Positions 61,441-64,000 of a stretch of DNA of 64,000 bases are shown piece after piece. The position numbers and the translations under genes are program-made. The DNA comes from Streptomyces sp. NRRL S-350. Its GTDB lineage: Bacteria > Actinomycetota > Actinomycetes > Streptomycetales > Streptomycetaceae. The notes beneath the pieces were generated by a model. The model did no database searches. It worked only from the letters and a program-made list of their open reading frames with translations, and was not told where the DNA came from. Each line of letters opens with the position of its first letter. Within the stretch, counting starts at the first letter, position 1. The stretch lies in assembly GCF_000719705.1 (NCBI RefSeq), contig NZ_JOHO01000028.1, positions 1 to 64,000 of the forward strand. The letters are read 5' to 3'.

Positions 61441-61531
61441 CCGGGTGGGCCGGACCCACCCGGTCGGGTGCGCGAAGGGCCTGTCCGGCGGAGCCCCGGG
61501 CCCCGGGGCTCCGCCGGACAGGCCCTTCGCG
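61441..61531. terminator. Double terminator including a 61-bp palindrome
   Basis: The first hairpin (61441-61463) has a 9-bp stem, CCGGGTGGG with its complement. The second (61471-61531) has perfect 30-bp arms around one central base (arms begin CGCGAAGGGCCTGTCCGGCG). They lie after the RNA 2'-phosphotransferase gene on the minus strand. The second would act in both directions. Confidence 0.9.
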
Positions 61532-61554
61532 GGTGCCGGGTCGCGGGCGGCGGG

Positions 61555-62106
61555 CTACGAGCGCCGGGAGAGGTACTGCGGGGGCACGGCGTCGGTGAGC
61601 CAGACGCCGTTCTCGCTGAGCCGGAACTCGTGGCCGGCCGCCGTCATCGCGGCCGCGTTCACGGTCAGCACCACCGGGCGGCCGTGCCGGGCGCCGACCC
61701 CGGTCGCGGTCTCGGTGTCCGCCGAGAGGTGGACGTCCCGGCGGGACATCGGGCGCAGGCCCTCGCGGAAGATCGCCGCCAGGTGCCGGTCGGCGGTGCC
61801 GTGGTAGAGCACGTGGGGCGGCACGGCGGCGGCCACGCCGAGGTCGACCGCCACCGTGTGCCCCTGGTTCGCGCGGATCGAGAGACCGTCCGGCGAGTAG
61901 CCGAAGCGGCGCTTGTTGTTCTCCGCGACGACGCGGTCCAACTCGGCCCGGCTGAGCGGCCTGCCCTTCGCGGCGAGCGCGGCGAGCAGTTCGTCGATCC
62001 GGACCCAGCCGGCCCCGTCGAGGGTGACCCCCACCAGGCCGGGCTCGTGCCGCAGGATGCGCGACAGCATCCTGCTCGACCTGACCAGCCGCTTCTCGTC
62101 CATCAT
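61555..62106 (-). CDS. kptA: RNA 2'-phosphotransferase (KptA/Tpt1)
   Basis: This 183-residue enzyme of the Tpt1 family removes a 2'-phosphate with NAD+, or transfers ADP-ribose to RNA or phosphorylated ends. It has LSRILRHEPGLVGVTLDGAG, RFGYSPDGLSIRANQGH, YHGTADRHLAAIFREGL and RRDVHLSADTETA, with the Arg-His-Arg-Arg set of the family. Two ATGs (62106 and 62103) are adjacent. Bacterial targets are unclear, because bacteria lack the fungal tRNA-splicing substrate. Confidence 0.9.
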   Translation of the reverse strand: MMDEKRLVRSSRMLSRILRHEPGLVGVTLDGAGWVRIDELLAALAAKGRPLSRAELDRVVAENNKRRFGYSPDGLSIRANQGHTVAVDLGVAAAVPPHVLYHGTADRHLAAIFREGLRPMSRRDVHLSADTETATGVGARHGRPVVLTVNAAAMTAAGHEFRLSENGVWLTDAVPPQYLSRRS

Positions 62107-62135
62107 GTCTCTCGTATCCCCCCGACGGCCAGCGG

Positions 62136-63533
62136 CTAAGAGGCCTGGCTGACCGAACTCATGTTGAAGTCCGCGACACGCACGGGTGGCATCGCGGTGC
62201 GGGTGAAGTAGTCGCTCCACTCGCGGGGCAGGCAGCGTTCGGTGCGGCCCACCTCGGTGATCCGGTCGAGCAGGTCCACCGGGGACTCGTTGAACCGGAA
62301 GTTGTTGACGGCGCCGACGACCTCGCCGTTCTCCACCAGGTAGACGCCGTCCCGGGTGAGGCCGGTGAGCAGCATCGTCGCCGGGTCCACCTCGCGGATG
62401 TACCAGAGGCAGGTGAGCAGCAGGCCGCGCCCGGTGCGGGCGATCATCTCGTCCAACGTCGGCGCCGACTCCTGGTCGGCCGTCTCCAGCACCAGGTTGT
62501 CGATGGCCGGGCGCAGCGGCAGGCCGGTGAGGGCGGCCGCGTGGCGGCTGGTGACCAGGTCGTTCAGCACGCCCTCGCGGATCCACTCGGTGGCGGCGAT
62601 CGGCTCGCCGTTGTCGAAGACCGAGACGTCGCCGCCGGTGGAGTGCGCGAGCACGAACGGCGCTGCCTCCAGGCCGGGCTCGTGCGGGTCGGAGCGCAGC
62701 GTCAACGGCAGGCCGCTGAGCTTGTCGCCGATCCGGGTGCCGCCGCCGGGCTTGGAGAAGACCGTCCGGCCCTCCTGGGCGTCCCGGCCGCCGCAGGACC
62801 AGTTGAGGTAGATCAGCAGGTCGGCGACGGCCGAGGGCGGCAGCAGCGTCTCGTAGCGGCCGGCCGGCAGGTCCACCGTGCGGGCGCCCCAGCCGAGGCG
62901 CCTGGTCAGCTCGGTGTGCAGGGCCGGGACGTCGATGTCGGTGAAGTCCCGGGTGGCGGCGCCGACCCAGGCGGAACCGGACAGGTCGGCCGTCTTGGCG
63001 TTGATCTCGACCATGCCGGTGGGCTGGTCGTGGCGCAGCCGCAGGCCGGTGGAGCTGCCCAGGTAACTGGTGGTGAGCTCGTGCCGGGCGAAGCCGTACA
63101 GCAGCTCGCCCTGCGCGGCGGCGCGGGCGAAGGCCTCGCCGAGGGCCGGGCCGAAGGCCTCGAACACCTCGATCGAGGTCTGCGCGGGCGGCTCGGTGAA
63201 GTGCGGGGACGACGGCTGGTCGGCGACCAGGGGCTGGGCGTCCTCGGCCGGGCCGGCCGCGCGGGCGGCCTCCTCGGCGGCCCGCACCAGGTCCTCGACC
63301 TCCTCCGGGGTGACGGCCTCGCGGGAGACCACGCCGGAGGCGGTGCCCTCGGCGCCGGCCACGGTGGCGATCACGGTCAGCCGGCGGCCGCGGGTGACGC
63401 CGTTGGTGGTCAGGGCGTTGGCGGCCCAGCGCAGGTTGGTGGTGGACTCCTCGTCGGCGATCACCACGCAGCCGTCGGCGCGGGAGAGGCCGAGCGCCAG
63501 CTCGACGAGTTGGTGGGGCTGCATCGCGGTCAT
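62136..63533 (-). CDS. TldE/PmbA-like metallopeptidase subunit
   Basis: This 465-residue protein is the TldE-like, non-metal partner of the TldD/TldE protease. It has SYLGSSTGLRLRH, WVGAATRDFTDIDV, GRYETLLPPSAVADL and the C-terminal GVYLVENGEVVGAVNNFRFNESPVD typical of the family. E. coli TldD/E trims and matures small peptides such as microcin B17. The start overlaps the TldD stop by one base. Confidence 0.88.
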   Translation of the reverse strand: MTAMQPHQLVELALGLSRADGCVVIADEESTTNLRWAANALTTNGVTRGRRLTVIATVAGAEGTASGVVSREAVTPEEVEDLVRAAEEAARAAGPAEDAQPLVADQPSSPHFTEPPAQTSIEVFEAFGPALGEAFARAAAQGELLYGFARHELTTSYLGSSTGLRLRHDQPTGMVEINAKTADLSGSAWVGAATRDFTDIDVPALHTELTRRLGWGARTVDLPAGRYETLLPPSAVADLLIYLNWSCGGRDAQEGRTVFSKPGGGTRIGDKLSGLPLTLRSDPHEPGLEAAPFVLAHSTGGDVSVFDNGEPIAATEWIREGVLNDLVTSRHAAALTGLPLRPAIDNLVLETADQESAPTLDEMIARTGRGLLLTCLWYIREVDPATMLLTGLTRDGVYLVENGEVVGAVNNFRFNESPVDLLDRITEVGRTERCLPREWSDYFTRTAMPPVRVADFNMSSVSQAS

Positions 63534-64000
63534 CAGTGACCCGCCTCCTGCTGGGTGTTGAGCACGTTGACGTTCCGGAACAGTGCCGACGGGCAGCCGT
63601 GGCTGACCGCCGCGATCTGGCCGGGCTGCGCCTTGCCGCAGGTGAAGGCGCCACCGAGGACGTAGGTCTGCGGGCCGCCGACCGCCGCCATCGAGCCCCA
63701 GAAGTCGGTGGTGGTGGCCTGGTAGGCGAAGTCCTTGACCTGGCCCGCGAGTTCGCCGTTCTTGATGGCGTAGGCCCGCTGGCCGGTGAACTGGAAGTTG
63801 TAGCGCTGCATGTCGATCGACCAGGAGCGGTCGCCGACGATGTAGAGGCCGTCCTCGACCTGGGCGAACAGGCCCGCGGTGTCCGGGCCGTCGGCGGCCG
63901 GCTGCAGCGAGACGTTGGCCATCCGCTGCACCGGGACGTGCGCGGGGGAGTCCGCGAAGGCGCAGCCGTTGGAGCGCTCGAACCCCTTCAACCTGGCCAT
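63533..64000 (-). CDS. TldD-like metallopeptidase subunit, 3' part only
   Basis: The visible 155 residues are the C-terminal part of TldD; the gene continues past the window. Visible blocks are SNGCAFADSP, MANVSLQPA, EDGLYIVGDRSWSIDMQRYNF (key residues G, D, R, W) and GGAFTCGKAQPGQIAAVSHGCP, matching the domain that in TldD completes the metal site. It pairs with the TldE-like gene that follows. Confidence 0.85.
   Translation of the reverse strand: MARLKGFERSNGCAFADSPAHVPVQRMANVSLQPAADGPDTAGLFAQVEDGLYIVGDRSWSIDMQRYNFQFTGQRAYAIKNGELAGQVKDFAYQATTTDFWGSMAAVGGPQTYVLGGAFTCGKAQPGQIAAVSHGCPSALFRNVNVLNTQQEAGH

Overview
This is a very GC-rich (roughly 72-75% by eye) actinobacterial chromosome segment with Streptomyces-type codon use, GTG starts, GTGA/ATGA gene overlaps, near-perfect inverted-repeat terminators and a rare TTA codon. 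It is from a streptomycete. The crotonyl-CoA carboxylase/reductase carries the CO2-pocket residues N81, F170, E171 and H365 at the same numbers as the Kitasatospora setae enzyme, so Kitasatospora is plausible but unproven. The first 11 bases are leftover Tn5/Nextera adapter, so base 1 is a contig end. I saw no rRNA, tRNA, CRISPR array, insertion sequence or prophage.

Layout. 1-2.8 kb: a gene end and terminator, a DUF1330 protein, an EamA exporter facing a MarR regulator across four operator-like repeats, and a Cys4x2 zinc protein. 2.8-10.5 kb: a chloramphenicol-phosphotransferase-like kinase, then a minus-strand cobalamin operon (cobD, cobQ, cobaltochelatase I/D fusion, cobO, cobB) led by a cobalamin riboswitch. 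10.6-14.6 kb: an XRE protein, an anchored alpha/beta hydrolase and an unknown 505-residue protein. 14.7-16.3 kb: pssA and psd for phosphatidylethanolamine synthesis. 16.7-26.4 kb: the ethylmalonyl-CoA pathway (acyl-CoA dehydrogenase, MaoC hydratase, CitE-like lyase, meaA, ccr), a TetR regulator and a tandem-duplicated 3-hydroxybutyryl-CoA dehydrogenase. MeaA needs coenzyme B12, which the riboswitch operon nearby would help supply.

26.9-33.4 kb: a glutamine-synthetase-like ligase paired with an amidohydrolase (a split FluG arrangement), a secreted subtilisin preceded by an AT-rich island, a small membrane protein, a HipA-like kinase without HipB, and an SRPBCC protein. 33.6-45.0 kb: an exopolysaccharide locus with two glycosyltransferases, a lipid-carrier sugar transferase, a Wzy-like polymerase carrying an early TTA codon, a MurJ/Wzx-like flippase, a polysaccharide deacetylase, a Wzz-like protein with a Lys/Ala tail, a FemAB/CelD-like acyltransferase and a convergent secreted GH26-like glycanase. 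45.4-49.9 kb: a secreted unknown, an ABC-F protein with a possible 7-residue leader peptide and a structured 3' region, a small helix-turn-helix protein and an enoyl-CoA hydratase-like protein. 50.1-52.5 kb: a five-gene Asp23/Gls24 envelope cluster. 52.5-57.2 kb: an SDR lacking the catalytic Tyr/Lys, MerR plus a WCPPC thioredoxin, SURF1, a DEDDh exonuclease with BRCT, and a zinc alcohol dehydrogenase. 57.4-64 kb: DUF485 plus an acetate-type symporter, moaA, two small proteins, an RNA 2'-phosphotransferase and a TldE/TldD pair running off the end.

The most interesting signals are the TTA codon in the polymerase gene of the exopolysaccharide operon, the repeated TGGCAC-N3-GTGCCA sites around ccr and inside the adjacent TetR gene, the leaderless micro-ORF before the ABC-F gene, and the nested RNA structure after it.
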